Shown here: positions 19,086-32,539 of the stretch, one piece after another
How the letters are laid out: each line of letters opens with the position of its first letter
Position numbering within the stretch: position 1 is the first letter of the stretch
Source: Natronobacillus azotifigens
GTDB taxonomy: Bacteria; Bacillota; Bacilli; Bacillales; Amphibacillaceae
Direction of reading: 5' to 3'
Assembly: GCF_026805325.1 (NCBI RefSeq)
Contig: NZ_JAPRAT010000016.1
Coordinates: forward strand, 1 to 64,000
Length of the DNA stretch: 64,000 bases
Position numbers and translations under genes: made by a program
Notes under the pieces: generated by a model
What the model was told of the DNA's origin: nothing
What the model saw: the letters and a program-made list of their open reading frames with translations, nothing else
Databases searched by the model: none

Positions 19086-19110
19086 CATAATTCGAGTTTT
19101 TTGGAATAAT
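19082..19110 (+). promoter_or_regulatory. Sigma-A promoter of the pyr operon
   Basis: TTGACA at 19082-19087, 17-base spacer, AATAAT at 19105-19110. The -35 overlaps the stop codon of the preceding gene. The PyrR leader begins about 25 bases downstream. Confidence 0.7.
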
Positions 19111-19138
19111 AGTTAGTAATTAAATAACCTTTAAAGAC

Positions 19139-19231
19139 AGTCCCGTGAGGCTGAAAAGGATTCGGTTTTTGATCTAGATACGATAGGTATATCTAAATCC
19201 CTTTTCTCACGTGGAGAAAAGGGATTTTTTG
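19139..19231 (+). promoter_or_regulatory. PyrR-binding attenuator upstream of pyrR
   Basis: The PyrR binding loop AGTCCCGTGAGGCT at 19139-19152 matches the consensus ARUCCNGNGAGGYU. It is followed by a terminator pairing AAATCCCTTTTCTC (19195-19208) with GAGAAAAGGGATTT and a T run. UMP-bound PyrR should favour termination. Confidence 0.93.
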
Positions 19232-19255
19232 GTTATTCACTTAGAGATGGGGTGA

Positions 19256-19807
<552 letters not shown>

Positions 19808-19821
19808 TAAACCTTTAAACA

Positions 19822-19908
19822 AGTCCTGAGAGGCTTGCAAGGTTGTTAAGGGATACGTGTGCAATCGACACGTCTACCTCTTTGCGACTTTGCAGAGAGG
19901 TTTTTTTG
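19822..19908 (+). promoter_or_regulatory. PyrR-binding attenuator between pyrR and the uracil permease gene
   Basis: A second binding loop AGTCCTGAGAGGCT lies at 19822-19835. The terminator pairs ACCTCTTTGC (19876-19885) with GCAGAGAGGT (one G-U pair), followed by seven T. Confidence 0.93.
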
Positions 19909-19950
19909 TGTTAAATGACAAAAAAGATAAGTGAAGAGAGGATGTTTTTG

Positions 19951-21318
19951 ATGGAAAGATTAGATATGGTAATGGATGTAGGAGATGTTCCAAAAAAATC
20001 AAAATGGTTTATGCTTAGTTTACAGCACTTATTTGCGATGTTTGGCGCAACTATTTTAGTACCATTCTTAACAGGTCTACCACCAGCTGTGGCTCTTATA
20101 TCAAGCGGTACAGGGACACTTGCTTACTTACTGATCACAAAAGGGAAAATTCCAGCATATCTCGGTTCAAGTTTTGCATTTATTCCACCGATAATTGCGG
20201 TTGTTGGAGATTATGGTGTCCCTGGGGCGATGGTTGGTAGTTTCTTCGCTGGACTTTCCTATGGTCTTATTGCATTGCTAATTGGTGCCTTTGGTCTAGA
20301 TTGGATTATGAAAGTACTACCACCAATTGTTGTAGGACCAGTTATTATTGTGATTGGTTTAAGTTTAGCGCCAACAGCAATTGATATGGCAATGAATGTT
20401 GATGGTGAATATAGTGGGCTGTATTTCTCTGCTGCAATGGTTACTTTATTAGTTACGGTAATTGGTTCCTTGTTCTTCCGTGGGATTTTCAGTTTAATCC
20501 CGATCTTAATCGGAATCGTTTGTGGCTACCTTTACTCTTTGGCGTTTGGTATTGTGGATACAGAGGCAATCAGTGCAACATGGAGTAATATCATTGGAGC
20601 GGGTTCCGTAGGAGAATTCTTTGGTGCAATCTTTGTTCTTCCAGAGTTCGTTATTCCGTTTAAAGATTATTCTCCATTTGAAGTAATGAATTTAAGCATT
20701 TTCTGGATGATGGTACCGATAGCAGTGGTGACCATTGCTGAGCATATTGGTGATCAAATGGTCTTGTCTAAAGTTGTTGGACGTGACTTTGTTAAAAATC
20801 CTGGTTTACATCGCTCAATCATGGGTGATGGTGTGGCTACGATTATTTCATCTTGTTTGGGTGGACCACCTAATACAACGTATGGTGAAAATATTGGTGT
20901 ACTAGCAATCACGAGAGTGTTTAGTGTGTTTGTAATTGGTGGGGCAGCAGTTTTAGCAATCACTTTCGGCTTCGTCGGTATTATCTCAGATGTAATTGCT
21001 TCGATCCCTACTCCAGTTATGGGTGGTGTGTCTATCTTACTGTTCGGTATCATCGCTTCAAGCGGTTTACGAATGCTAGTAGATAATAAGATAGATTTAG
21101 GAAACAACAGAAACTTAATTATATCTTCTGTCATTCTTGTCATCGGTATTGGTGGAGCGATGATTCGATTTAACATAGCCGAAGTTAATATCGAAATTGC
21201 AGGAATGGCTCTAGCTGCAATCGTTGGTGTCATCTTAAACTTAATTTTACCAGGGAAAGAAGCTGGTTACGGAGAAGGCCAAATGTTTGCGGAAGAGACA
21301 GTAGAAGAAAAAGAATAA
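19951..21318 (+). CDS. pyrP: Uracil permease (UraA/PyrP, NCS2 family)
   Basis: A 455-residue uracil:proton symporter of the nucleobase-cation-symport-2 family with about 14 membrane segments. LSLQHLFAMFGATILVPFLTG is the family N-terminal motif. AEHIGDQMVLSKVVGRDF and LGGPPNTTYGENIGVLAITR carry the substrate-binding glutamate and NCS2 signature. ATG 19951 is preferred because GAGAGG precedes it. An ATG at 19915 has no ribosome site. It imports uracil for the salvage side of the operon. Confidence 0.93.
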   Translation: MERLDMVMDVGDVPKKSKWFMLSLQHLFAMFGATILVPFLTGLPPAVALISSGTGTLAYLLITKGKIPAYLGSSFAFIPPIIAVVGDYGVPGAMVGSFFAGLSYGLIALLIGAFGLDWIMKVLPPIVVGPVIIVIGLSLAPTAIDMAMNVDGEYSGLYFSAAMVTLLVTVIGSLFFRGIFSLIPILIGIVCGYLYSLAFGIVDTEAISATWSNIIGAGSVGEFFGAIFVLPEFVIPFKDYSPFEVMNLSIFWMMVPIAVVTIAEHIGDQMVLSKVVGRDFVKNPGLHRSIMGDGVATIISSCLGGPPNTTYGENIGVLAITRVFSVFVIGGAAVLAITFGFVGIISDVIASIPTPVMGGVSILLFGIIASSGLRMLVDNKIDLGNNRNLIISSVILVIGIGGAMIRFNIAEVNIEIAGMALAAIVGVILNLILPGKEAGYGEGQMFAEETVEEKE

Positions 21319-21326
21319 TGCAAAAT

Positions 21327-21361
21327 GGGACTGTCGAATCGATTATTGGACAGTCCCTTTT
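21327..21361 (+). terminator. Plain intrinsic terminator between pyrP and pyrB
   Basis: GGGACTGTC at 21327-21335 pairs with GACAGTCCC at 21349-21357, followed by TTTTA. No PyrR binding loop lies within the pyrP-pyrB gap, unlike the two upstream attenuators. Confidence 0.8.
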
Positions 21362-21457
21362 ATAAAGCCAATTTTCGTACTTAAGAGTCGGAAAATAATG
21401 ATCATTTTTTAAAAAATTAAACTGTTTCGCTAAATAACTGGAAAGGGAGCTGGGAAC

Positions 21458-22387
21458 ATGAATAATTTTGTCTCCATGAAAGAAATGTCGGCAATCCAAA
21501 TTCATCAACTATTGAAAACTGCTTCGGATATTGAAAGAAATGGTGTATCACCATTATCAGAGCAATTGTTTGCTGCAAATCTTTTTTTTGAACCTAGTAC
21601 ACGAACAAAAATGAGTTTTGTTGTAGCGGAAAAAAAACTAGGCTTAGAAGTGTTGGATTTTGACGCAGGTTCATCAAGCTTGCAAAAGGGAGAATCGGTC
21701 TACGATACTGCGAAAACGCTAGAATCCATTGGTGCAAATTTATTAGTCGTTCGACATCCGGTGGCAAATCAAGTGCAACAATTAGCAAAGCAACTTACGA
21801 TTCCAGTTATTAATGCCGGTGATGGTGCAGGTGAGCACCCTACACAATGCCTGTTAGACTTATACACCATGTACCAAGAATTTCAGAGTTTTCAAGGTTT
21901 GAACGTTTTGATTGTCGGGGATGTAGTGCATAGTCGTGTTGCACGATCAAACGCCTATGCGTTGAAAACCTTGGGTGCAAATGTTTATTTCTCATCAAAA
22001 CCACAATGGCAAGATGCAGAATTGGATTTCCCATACCTTGATCTAGATGAAGCCATTGAAATGTGTGACGTTGTGATGTTATTGCGTATTCAATTGGAAC
22101 GCCACGAAGAAAATACAGTATTAGATCAAGACAGTTATTTAGCAAAATATGGCTTAACCATAGAACGAGAAAGAAAAATGAAAGATCATGCGATCATTCT
22201 TCATCCAGCCCCTGTAAATCGAGGGATTGAAATCGCAGATCAACTGGTAGAGTGTGAGCGTTCGCGAATTTTCACTCAAATGAAAAACGGTGTAACAACG
22301 AGAATGGCTGTAATTCAACAACTACTTCAATCAGGAGGAACAACTCATGTCAATCATTTTAACCAATTTGAAGCAAATTTCCGCTAA
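21458..22387 (+). CDS. pyrB: Aspartate carbamoyltransferase catalytic subunit
   Basis: A 309-residue enzyme that joins carbamoyl phosphate and aspartate to N-carbamoylaspartate, the committed step of UMP synthesis. The carbamoyl-phosphate motif is [23 protein letters not shown] and [11 protein letters not shown] are the other conserved active-site segments. The start has GGGAGC upstream. The last 41 bases overlap the start of pyrC, which gives the protein a slightly extended, polar C-terminus ([14 protein letters not shown]). No regulatory subunit gene is present. Confidence 0.97.
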   Translation: MNNFVSMKEMSAIQIHQLLKTASDIERNGVSPLSEQLFAANLFFEPSTRTKMSFVVAEKKLGLEVLDFDAGSSSLQKGESVYDTAKTLESIGANLLVVRHPVANQVQQLAKQLTIPVINAGDGAGEHPTQCLLDLYTMYQEFQSFQGLNVLIVGDVVHSRVARSNAYALKTLGANVYFSSKPQWQDAELDFPYLDLDEAIEMCDVVMLLRIQLERHEENTVLDQDSYLAKYGLTIERERKMKDHAIILHPAPVNRGIEIADQLVECERSRIFTQMKNGVTTRMAVIQQLLQSGGTTHVNHFNQFEANFR

Positions 22388-23651
22388 ACAAACAGTAGAC
22401 AATAATGAAGTGAAAATTAGTAATGGAAAGATTGAAGAAATATCACCAAATATTAACCGTTCAGATAATGATCAAGTGATCGACTGCCAAGGGAATTTAT
22501 TATCAGCAGGTTTTGTGGATGTTCATGTTCATTTGCGTGAGCCAGGTGGAGAACAAAAGGAAACCATTGCTACGGGAACGAAAGCTGCTGCACGTGGTGG
22601 TTATACGACGATTTGTTCGATGCCTAATACCGTACCAGTTCCTGATCACGTCGATACAATGGAAATGATCATGGAGAAAATTGAGCAAACTGCACATGTT
22701 CGTGTACTTCCTTATGCTTCCATTACTGTTGGATTACAAGGTGAGAAACTCACCGACATGGTTGCATTAAAAAAAGCTGGGGCATTTGCTTTTACCGATG
22801 ATGGCGTCGGGGTTCAGACGGCAGATCATATGCTACAAGCAATGGAACAAGCGAAAAAAATAGATATGGCAATTGTTGCACATTGTGAAGATAATTCATT
22901 AATTCATCAAGGAGCCGTACATAAAGGGGATGTTAGTGAACGACTTGGAATCAATGGCATTCCATCGGTATGTGAATCGGTTCAAATTGCGCGAGATGTT
23001 TTGTTAGCTGAAGCTGCGGGTTGTCATTATCATGTCTGTCATGTTAGTACTAAGGAATCAGTTCGTGTAATACGTGATGCAAAACGGGCAGGAATTAACG
23101 TAACGGCAGAAGTATCGCCACATCATTTGCTGTTAAATGAAATGGATATTAAAGAGCCAGATACAAACTTCAAGATGAATCCACCATTACGTTCAAAAGA
23201 AGACCAAGAAGCATTATTGGAAGGTCTAATCGATGGCACGATTGACTTCATTGCAACAGATCATGCACCACACACAGAAGATGAGAAAGCACAACACATC
23301 ACAAAGGCACCCTTTGGTATTGTAGGGTTAGAAACAGCATTTGGTCTCTTATATACACACTTAGTGAAAAAAAATATATGTCAACTTGATCAATTAATCG
23401 AATGGTTGACTGTAAAACCTGCTCAAGTATTTAATCTTCCTGCTGGAAAGCTAGAAGTTGGAGCACCTGCTGATCTTGTTTTGCTTGACTTAACAAGAGA
23501 ATGGCAAATCGATAAAACGAATTTTCAATCAAAAGGGAAAAATACACCCTTTGATCAATGGGAAATTACTGGATTACCAATATTAACATTAGTTGACGGT
23601 AAAATTGTTTTTCAGGAGGATGGTTATGTTGAAGCGACAGCTCGTACTTGA
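22347..23651 (+). CDS. pyrC: Dihydroorotase
   Basis: A 434-residue class I dihydroorotase that closes N-carbamoylaspartate to dihydroorotate. The metal-binding motif [10 protein letters not shown] and the catalytic segment [12 protein letters not shown] are intact. The carbamoylated-lysine region of other subclasses is not required in this type. AGGAGG lies within the pyrB coding region and precedes ATG 22347, so translation is coupled to pyrB. It ends inside the carA start region. Confidence 0.96.
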   Translation: MSIILTNLKQISAKQTVDNNEVKISNGKIEEISPNINRSDNDQVIDCQGNLLSAGFVDVHVHLREPGGEQKETIATGTKAAARGGYTTICSMPNTVPVPDHVDTMEMIMEKIEQTAHVRVLPYASITVGLQGEKLTDMVALKKAGAFAFTDDGVGVQTADHMLQAMEQAKKIDMAIVAHCEDNSLIHQGAVHKGDVSERLGINGIPSVCESVQIARDVLLAEAAGCHYHVCHVSTKESVRVIRDAKRAGINVTAEVSPHHLLLNEMDIKEPDTNFKMNPPLRSKEDQEALLEGLIDGTIDFIATDHAPHTEDEKAQHITKAPFGIVGLETAFGLLYTHLVKKNICQLDQLIEWLTVKPAQVFNLPAGKLEVGAPADLVLLDLTREWQIDKTNFQSKGKNTPFDQWEITGLPILTLVDGKIVFQEDGYVEATART

Positions 23652-24723
23652 AGATGGCACAGTATTTAACGGAGAAGCATACGGTTGTTTAAAAGAAAAT
23701 AGTGGGGAAATTGTTTTTAATACAGGAATGACAGGATATCAGGAAATCTTATCTGATCCATCTTATTGCGGTCAAATTGTTACGATGACTTATCCGCTGA
23801 TTGGTAATTATGGAGTTAATCGCGATGATTTTGAGACAATCGATCCATCGATCCATGGTTTGGTTGTTAAGGAAATGTGTGATACACCTTCTAATTTTCG
23901 TAATGAAGAACCACTAGATACGTATCTGAAAGCAAAAGGTATTCCAGCTATAGCAGGAATTGATACAAGAAAATTAACAAAAATCATTCGTAAACATGGA
24001 ACAATGAAGGGTATTTTAACGGCAGCAACAGAAGAAAGACAAACGGAAACACTTGAAATTACTGCTGATTGGCCACGTTTAATGACCAATCAAGTAGAAC
24101 GTGTCTCCACTTCCAATCCTTATGTGGTGCCAGGACGAGGATACCGAATCGTGTTGGTTGATTTTGGCATGAAGCATGGTATACTACGAGATTTAACGAA
24201 AAGAAAATGTCACGTGACTGTTGTACCTTATCATTATCAAGCAGATGAGATCCTGCGTTTAAAACCTGATGGAATTATGTTAACGAACGGACCTGGTGAT
24301 CCGAAGAATGTTCCAGAGGCAATTCAAATGATTAAAGATTTAATTGGGAAGGTACCCATTTTCGGAATCTGTTTAGGACATCAACTCTTAGCACTTGCGT
24401 GTGGAGGCGATACGGAAAAAATGAAATTCGGTCATCGTGGTTCTAATCATCCAGTTAAAGATTTAACACGAAACAAAACACACCTTACCTCACAGAACCA
24501 TGGCTATGCCGTTACAGAAAAATCATTGGTAAACACCGATTTAGTATTAACACATGTTGCCATTAATGATGGCACAGTTGAAGGAATCAGACATCGTCAG
24601 TATCCGGCGTTCTCTGTACAATACCATCCAGAAAGTTCTCCAGGACCTGAGGATACTAGTTATTTATTTGATCAATTCATGACAGAGATAAGTGACCACA
24701 AAAGACAAGTGAAGGAGGACTAA
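23626..24723 (+). CDS. carA: Carbamoyl phosphate synthase small subunit (glutaminase)
   Basis: A 365-residue glutamine amidotransferase subunit that frees ammonia for CarB. The class I amidotransferase domain has the nucleophile cysteine in [13 protein letters not shown] and the His/Glu pair in [15 protein letters not shown] 23626 is six bases after AGGAGG. An ATG at 23620 abuts that site. It overlaps pyrC by 26 bases. This is the pyrimidine-specific copy (pyrAA of B. subtilis), judged by operon position. Confidence 0.95.
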   Translation: MLKRQLVLEDGTVFNGEAYGCLKENSGEIVFNTGMTGYQEILSDPSYCGQIVTMTYPLIGNYGVNRDDFETIDPSIHGLVVKEMCDTPSNFRNEEPLDTYLKAKGIPAIAGIDTRKLTKIIRKHGTMKGILTAATEERQTETLEITADWPRLMTNQVERVSTSNPYVVPGRGYRIVLVDFGMKHGILRDLTKRKCHVTVVPYHYQADEILRLKPDGIMLTNGPGDPKNVPEAIQMIKDLIGKVPIFGICLGHQLLALACGGDTEKMKFGHRGSNHPVKDLTRNKTHLTSQNHGYAVTEKSLVNTDLVLTHVAINDGTVEGIRHRQYPAFSVQYHPESSPGPEDTSYLFDQFMTEISDHKRQVKED

Positions 24724-24725
24724 CC

Positions 24726-27700
24726 ATGCCTAAGCGTACAGATATGAAAAAAATATTGGTGATTGGATCAGGTCCAATTATCATTGGACAAGCTGCTGAA
24801 TTTGATTATTCGGGTACACAAGCATGTCAGGCACTAAAGGAAGAAGGCTATACAGTAATTTTAGCAAACTCAAATCCAGCTACGATTATGACGGATCACA
24901 CGATTGCAGATACAGTTTATATGGAACCATTAACGGTTGAATTTTTAGCAAAAATCATTCGCAAAGAACGGCCAGATGCTATTTTGCCAACACTAGGTGG
25001 ACAAACAGGATTGAACTTAGCGATTGAATTAGAGAACAGTGGGATTCTGAAGAAGTATCCGACTGAATTATTAGGAACATCTCTAGATGCGATTCAATTA
25101 GCGGAAGATCGTGAGAAGTTTCGTGATTTGATGCATGAATTAAACGAACCGGTTCCTGAGAGTTCAATCGTAACAACCGTTGACGAAGCACTTGCATTTG
25201 CTGATGAAATTGGCTATCCACTAATTGTTCGTCCAGCGTATACACTAGGCGGAACTGGTGGGGGAATGTGCTATAACGAAAAAGATCTACGAGAAATCAC
25301 GAGAAGTGGTTTGAGTTTATCCCCAGTTAACCAATGTTTAATCGAACGAAATATTGCTGGCTTTAAAGAAGTTGAATACGAAGTAATGCGTGATCACAAT
25401 GATCAAGCGATCGTCGTTTGTAATATGGAAAACATTGATCCTGTCGGTATTCATACAGGAGATTCTATTGTAGTAGCTCCTTCCCAGACGTTAAGTGACC
25501 GTGAATATCAAATGCTTCGTAATGCATCATTAAAGATTATTCGTGCGCTAAAAATTGAAGGTGGATGTAATGTTCAACTTGCTTTAGATCCGGATAGTTT
25601 TGAATACTATATCATTGAGGTGAATCCTCGAGTGAGTCGTTCATCTGCACTAGCTTCGAAAGCAACTGGGTATCCGATTGCTAAGATCGCAGCAAAGATT
25701 GCAGTTGGACTTACGTTGGATGAAATTAAAAATCCAATCACACAAACAACCTATGCTGCCTTTGAGCCAGCTTTGGATTATGTGGTAACAAAATTCCCGC
25801 GTTTTCCATTTGATAAATTTACTAGCGGAAACAGAACATTAGGAACACAAATGAAAGCTACGGGAGAAGTAATGGCAATTGGTCGTACATTTGAAGAATC
25901 CTTCTTAAAGGGAATTCGTTCCTTAGACTTTAGTGGAGAAGATTTTCGTCTTGCTCAATTCGAAACAGAAACTGATGAAAAACTTGAGGAAATGTTGTTA
26001 AAAGCAGATGATCAACGGGTGTTTGTTTTAGCGGAAGTACTTCGACGTGGATACACGATAGAATCGATCCACCAGATAACAAAAATCGATTTATTCTTCT
26101 TAAACAAATTGAAGAAAATTATTGATTATGAACAAGTATTAGTAGAGAACAAGCTGGATCTAGCAGTATTACAACGTGCGAAAGATTTAGGATTTTCCGA
26201 TCCACATATCGCAAGGATTTGGCAAGAAGATGTTGATGTCATTTATCAAGCCCGTAAAACAAATAACATTCAACCAGTATACAAAATGGTTGATACGTGT
26301 GCAGCAGAATTTGAATCAGCGACACCATATTTTTATAGTAGTTATGAAGAAGAACAAGAATCGATTGTTTCCACAAGAAAGAAAGTACTGGTATTAGGAT
26401 CTGGGCCGATAAGAATTGGTCAAGGGATTGAGTTTGATTATGCAACAGTACACTCTGTATTAGCATTAAAAGAAGCTGGTTATGAAGCGATTATTATGAA
26501 CAACAATCCAGAAACTGTTTCTACGGATTTCAGTGTTTCTGATAAGTTATATTTTGAACCATTAACATTGGAAGATGTAATGCATGTGGTGGAATTAGAA
26601 AAACCACTTGGTGTCATTGTCCAATTTGGTGGACAAACAGCCATCAACCTAGCAGAAGGTTTGGCACACCGTGGGGTACAAATTCTTGGAACATCTTTAG
26701 AAGCGATTGACATGGCAGAAGATCGTGATAAATTCGAGCAAATGCTAACAAGTCTTTCCATTCCACAGCCGCTTGGTAAAAGTGTTCGCCAAATTGAGCA
26801 AGCAAAAGAAGTGGCTGAAGAAATTGGCTATCCTGTATTGGTTCGACCATCTTATGTAATTGGTGGAAGTCAAATGGAGATTGTCTATAGTGAAAGTGAA
26901 TTGGCATCTTATTTGAAGAAGACAACACACATTAAACGGAAACATCCTGTTTTGATTGATAAATATTTAACAGGTATTGAAGTAGAAGTCGATGCAATTA
27001 GTGATGGGGAAACAACGATCATACCAGGAATTATGGAACACATTGAGCGAGCAGGTGTCCATTCAGGGGATTCGATTGCAGTCTATCCAACACAACGAAT
27101 TACGGATAAAACAAAGCAACAACTAATTGATACCACGATCAAAATTGCTGAACGATTGAACGTGAAAGGTCTAGTTAATATCCAATTCGTTGTTCATCAC
27201 GAAGAAGTTTTCGTCATTGAGGTTAATCCTCGAGCAAGTCGTACTATTCCGTTCTTAAGTAAAATTACCGGTGTTACCATGGCAAACCTAGCGACAAGAG
27301 CAATCATGGGTGAATCCTTACAAGGAATGGGCTTTACAAGTGGTTTGTTGCCAGAACCTGAACATGTGTCGGTCAAAGTGCCTGTATTCTCTTTTGAAAA
27401 ATTAAAGAGTGTCGATACGATGTTAGGGCCTGAGATGAAGTCAACAGGTGAAGCAATTGGGCGTGACAAAACATTAGAAAAAGCGTTATATAAAGGATTG
27501 GTTGCGTCAGGACTAAATATTCCGTTAGAAGGTGCTGTTTTATTAACCGTGGCGGATAAAGATAAAGAAGAGACATTAAAAATTGCGGAACGATTCCATG
27601 ACCTTGGTTTTCAATTGTATGCAACTAAAGGTACAGCAGAATATATACAAGCACACGAATTGCCTGTTCAAGCTGTTGGAAAAATAGGAACAGATGAGAA

Positions 27701-27922
27701 AAATGTCTTATCGATCATTGAGAATAATGAAGTGCAGTTTGTTGTCAATTCATTAACTTCTGGAAAAAAACCTCGTTCCGATGGATTTAGAATTAGACGA
27801 GAAGCAGTTGAACATGGAATTGCATGTTTCACTAGCTTAGATACAGCGGAAGCTATCCTAAATGTTATTGACTCTACAACATTTTCTGCTAAGCCAGTAG
27901 TAAGTAATCAGGAGGTAATTCG

Positions 27923-27926
<4 letters not shown>
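24726..27926 (+). CDS. carB: Carbamoyl phosphate synthase large subunit
   Basis: A 1066-residue subunit that makes carbamoyl phosphate from bicarbonate, ammonia and two ATP. It has two homologous ATP-grasp halves, each opened by a GSGPI motif ([20 protein letters not shown] and [18 protein letters not shown]). Each half has a second conserved segment ([20 protein letters not shown] and [15 protein letters not shown]). The C-terminal MGS-like allosteric domain covers about 930-1066. AAGGAGG precedes ATG. It overlaps pyrK by four bases. Confidence 0.98.
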
Positions 27927-30302
<2,376 letters not shown>

Positions 30303-30316
<14 letters not shown>

Positions 30317-30926
30317 ACAAATCGTAAATAGTTTATATGATATTAAAGCAATCCAAATTAAACCAGACCGTTCTTTCACTTGGACTTCGGGAATTAAATC
30401 TCCTATATATTGTGATAACCGAATGACGATGTCTTACCCGGAAATTCGGTCCAAAATAGCAGATGGTTTTGCGGAACAATTAGACGCACTATCTGTTGAT
30501 ATCGATGTAATTGCAGGGTGTGCCACAGCAGGAATTCCACATGCTGCATGGTTAGCAGATCTCGTTCACCTTCCGATGGCTTATGTACGTTCGAAACCAA
30601 AAGAACATGGAAAAGGTAATCAAATTGAAGGTAAGATCGAAGCTGGTCAAAAGGTCGTTGTTGTTGAAGATTTAATTTCTACAGGTGGTTCTGCATTAGA
30701 ATCTGTAGCGGCTATTCAAGCGGCTGGTGCAGAAGTGGTCGCTGTATTTGCGATCTTTACTTATGGACTGAAAGAGGCAGCTGTCGCTTTTCATCAAGCC
30801 AAGATTCCGTTACATACATTAACAAGTTTTGATGTATTAGTGGATGAATTGAAACAAGCGGATAGTGTTACGGAAGAAGAGGCAACAAGTTTACTTTCGT
30901 GGCGTGACCAATTAACACTTAGTTAA
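30303..30926 (+). CDS. pyrE: Orotate phosphoribosyltransferase
   Basis: A 207-residue enzyme that joins orotate and PRPP to form OMP. The PRPP-binding motif is VVVVEDLISTGGSALES. TSGIKSPIYCDNRM near residue 30 is the family orotate-loop region. GAGGAG precedes ATG 30303, which lies 14 bases inside pyrF. It closes the pyr operon; a terminator follows. Confidence 0.97.
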
Positions 30927-30950
30927 AGAAAATCAGGACTAGATGTTTTT

Positions 30951-30992
30951 AAAAACGACAGTTAACCATATTTGGCCAACTGTCGTTTTGTT
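30951..30992 (+). terminator. Intrinsic terminator of the pyr operon
   Basis: AAAACGACAGTT pairs with AACTGTCGTTTT around a 15-base loop, followed by more T. Confidence 0.88.
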
Positions 30993-31105
30993 TGCTTATT
31001 AGTCATTTTTTCTACCTCCATTTTTGATATATTTTAGTGTCCAATAATGTATTTCTATTTTAATTTAAAAAAGATAGCGTGTCTGTTTTAAACTTCATTA
31101 TTTGT

Positions 31106-31267
31106 TTACTGGTACAGAGTAACATATTTGTTGCTTCTAATTTCATCATACCCTAAACCTTCATTGTCTACTGATTCATGGCGATCACTTGTTAAACTAT
31201 CTACCGTCTGCCATTCTGTTTGATCGATAATCGGCTTTGCATTTGCTTCAATTTTATATAAATAATA
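31106..31267 (-). pseudogene. Possible coding remnant downstream of fic
   Basis: Between two in-frame stops the minus strand reads 53 codons without interruption. It contains protein-like text such as IEANAKPIIDQTEWQTVD and GLGYDEIRSNKYVTLYQ before a TAA. There is no start codon with a ribosome site. It looks like the surviving C-terminal end of a decayed gene. I do not recognise the family. The otherwise empty stretch 30993-31280 shows nothing else. Confidence 0.35.
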
Positions 31268-31280
31268 TTATTGGAACACC

Positions 31281-32006
31281 TTATCTTTCTATTTCATCAT
31301 CAAATTCTTGGATTTGCGACTTTTCTTTGTTATTAAATCGCTGCATCCTTCGAGCTTCATCACAAATCAACTCAAAAGAAAACTTAGTGATGCCATCAAC
31401 ATCTTGTTTTGCCAAGTAGTTAACATAAGTCGCTTTATCTTTTGCTTGAATGATCAATGGTGGTAAGTCATGCTGCATTAACGAGTAATTCATCAACATC
31501 CGACCAGTTCTTCCGTTACCATCTGAAAATGGATGAATACGTTCAAATTGAATGTGGAAGTCCATAACCACTCTTAAAACGTCCATGTCTTTAGTTGCCC
31601 CTTCTAGCTGATAATTTAGATTATCAATCCATTGTTTCATTAACAGCGGGGTTTCATGTGGAGATCCTGTTAGAAAATCAGCACCCTGAATCGCATTTTC
31701 ACTTGTTTTGAATTGACCTTTATCAACCAATAATCGATCCATAAGTTTTTTATGAATATCCTTTAAGATAGAAAGATTTAACGGTTGTTTATCTCGCAAC
31801 TGATCAATAACATAAGCAAAAGCATCCCGGTGATTTTCTATCTCAAAAAATTCACGTTTAGTATAACCGCCCGGCAACGTATCATGTAAAATAATAGACA
31901 CGGTATCAGGTAATGTTACCGTATTCCCCTCGATTGCTGACGAGTGGTGCGCTAAACGCACTAAGACATCTTGAAAATATTCTTCTAATTGAAACTTATT
32001 TAGCAT
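31281..32006 (-). CDS. Fic domain protein, class II (probable AMP transferase)
   Basis: A 241-residue Fic protein. The catalytic motif HPFSDGNGRTGR at residues 158-169 matches HxFx(D/E)GNGRxxR completely, so nucleotide transfer (usually AMP) to a hydroxyl of a target protein is likely. The inhibitory helix motif is N-terminal (SSAIEGN, residues 22-28), which defines class II and restrains activity from within the same chain. No separate antitoxin is therefore needed. The target is unknown. It lies in an accessory region between pyrE and rqcH, convergent with pyrE. Confidence 0.92.
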   Translation of the reverse strand: MLNKFQLEEYFQDVLVRLAHHSSAIEGNTVTLPDTVSIILHDTLPGGYTKREFFEIENHRDAFAYVIDQLRDKQPLNLSILKDIHKKLMDRLLVDKGQFKTSENAIQGADFLTGSPHETPLLMKQWIDNLNYQLEGATKDMDVLRVVMDFHIQFERIHPFSDGNGRTGRMLMNYSLMQHDLPPLIIQAKDKATYVNYLAKQDVDGITKFSFELICDEARRMQRFNNKEKSQIQEFDDEIER

Positions 32007-32029
32007 GATTATAACGTCCTTTCCATTGA

Positions 32030-32248
32030 TTATACAGGTTTATTTGGTGTGCGTGGATGCGAGTCTCGATGATAAGGAATACCATCGTTATCTGTATCTG
32101 AGCTATAAGAATTTGATCCTAACTTTAGATCTTGTAAATCTTCAAGATCATATCGATCACTACTCCTTGTTCCGAAACCATGAACCAGATTCTCTTTTGT
32201 TAAAGAGTGACCATTTAAAATATTTGTTAATTGTGTATTTAATTTCAC
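32030..32248 (-). CDS. Small hypothetical protein with DxDxDG motif
   Basis: A 72-residue open frame with a GTG start, ending 23 bases upstream of fic on the same strand. The middle is polar (HGFGTRSSDRYDLEDLQDLK). The tail contains DTDNDGIPYHRDS, a DxDxDG calcium-loop pattern seen in thrombospondin type 3 repeats. There is no signal peptide or membrane helix. AGGA lies a few bases before GTG. It could be a real small gene cotranscribed with fic, or the end of a truncated larger gene. I do not recognise a family. Confidence 0.5.
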   Translation of the reverse strand: MKLNTQLTNILNGHSLTKENLVHGFGTRSSDRYDLEDLQDLKLGSNSYSSDTDNDGIPYHRDSHPRTPNKPV

Positions 32249-32356
32249 TAAATCCTATGATAAATTTGGAGAATTATTTGATATTAGTTAAACTTTTCAC
32301 GACAATAGCATACATTTTTTTCTTTTTTAAAATATAGCGGATCAATGATATCTCTT

Positions 32357-32539
32357 TTAAAGATATGTGTATCCCCTTTTTCTAACAATTTGATAAACCA
32401 AAATGAAACTAAAACCAGTAATAGCAAGTAGATAATAGTGATGAACATCAACCGCTGTAAAGTTCCAACTTACCTTGAATAATTGGAGAACTAGTGGAAC
32501 AATGGCCCCCATAGCGGCAATTAGAAATGTCCATCCCAA
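32357..32539 (-). CDS. Possible small membrane protein or fragment
   Basis: A 60-codon open frame with a TTG start. It encodes two hydrophobic segments (MGWTFLIAAMGAIVPLVLQL and YYLLAITGFSFILVYQIV) and a basic tail. The frame continues eight codons upstream (KLEETKFK) to a stop with no start, so it may be a decayed gene. No clear ribosome site. The remaining sequence 32249-32356 and 32540-32695 shows nothing I recognise. Confidence 0.3.
   Translation of the reverse strand: MGWTFLIAAMGAIVPLVLQLFKVSWNFTAVDVHHYYLLAITGFSFILVYQIVRKRGYTYL

Noticed and set aside
20754..21233. 159-residue open frame antisense to pyrP
   Set aside because: It mirrors a highly hydrophobic coding region, has no ribosome site, and no recognisable family.
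32030..32248. Dedicated antitoxin of the Fic protein
   Set aside because: The Fic protein already carries the inhibitory SxxxEG motif in its own N-terminus, so a separate antitoxin is not indicated.
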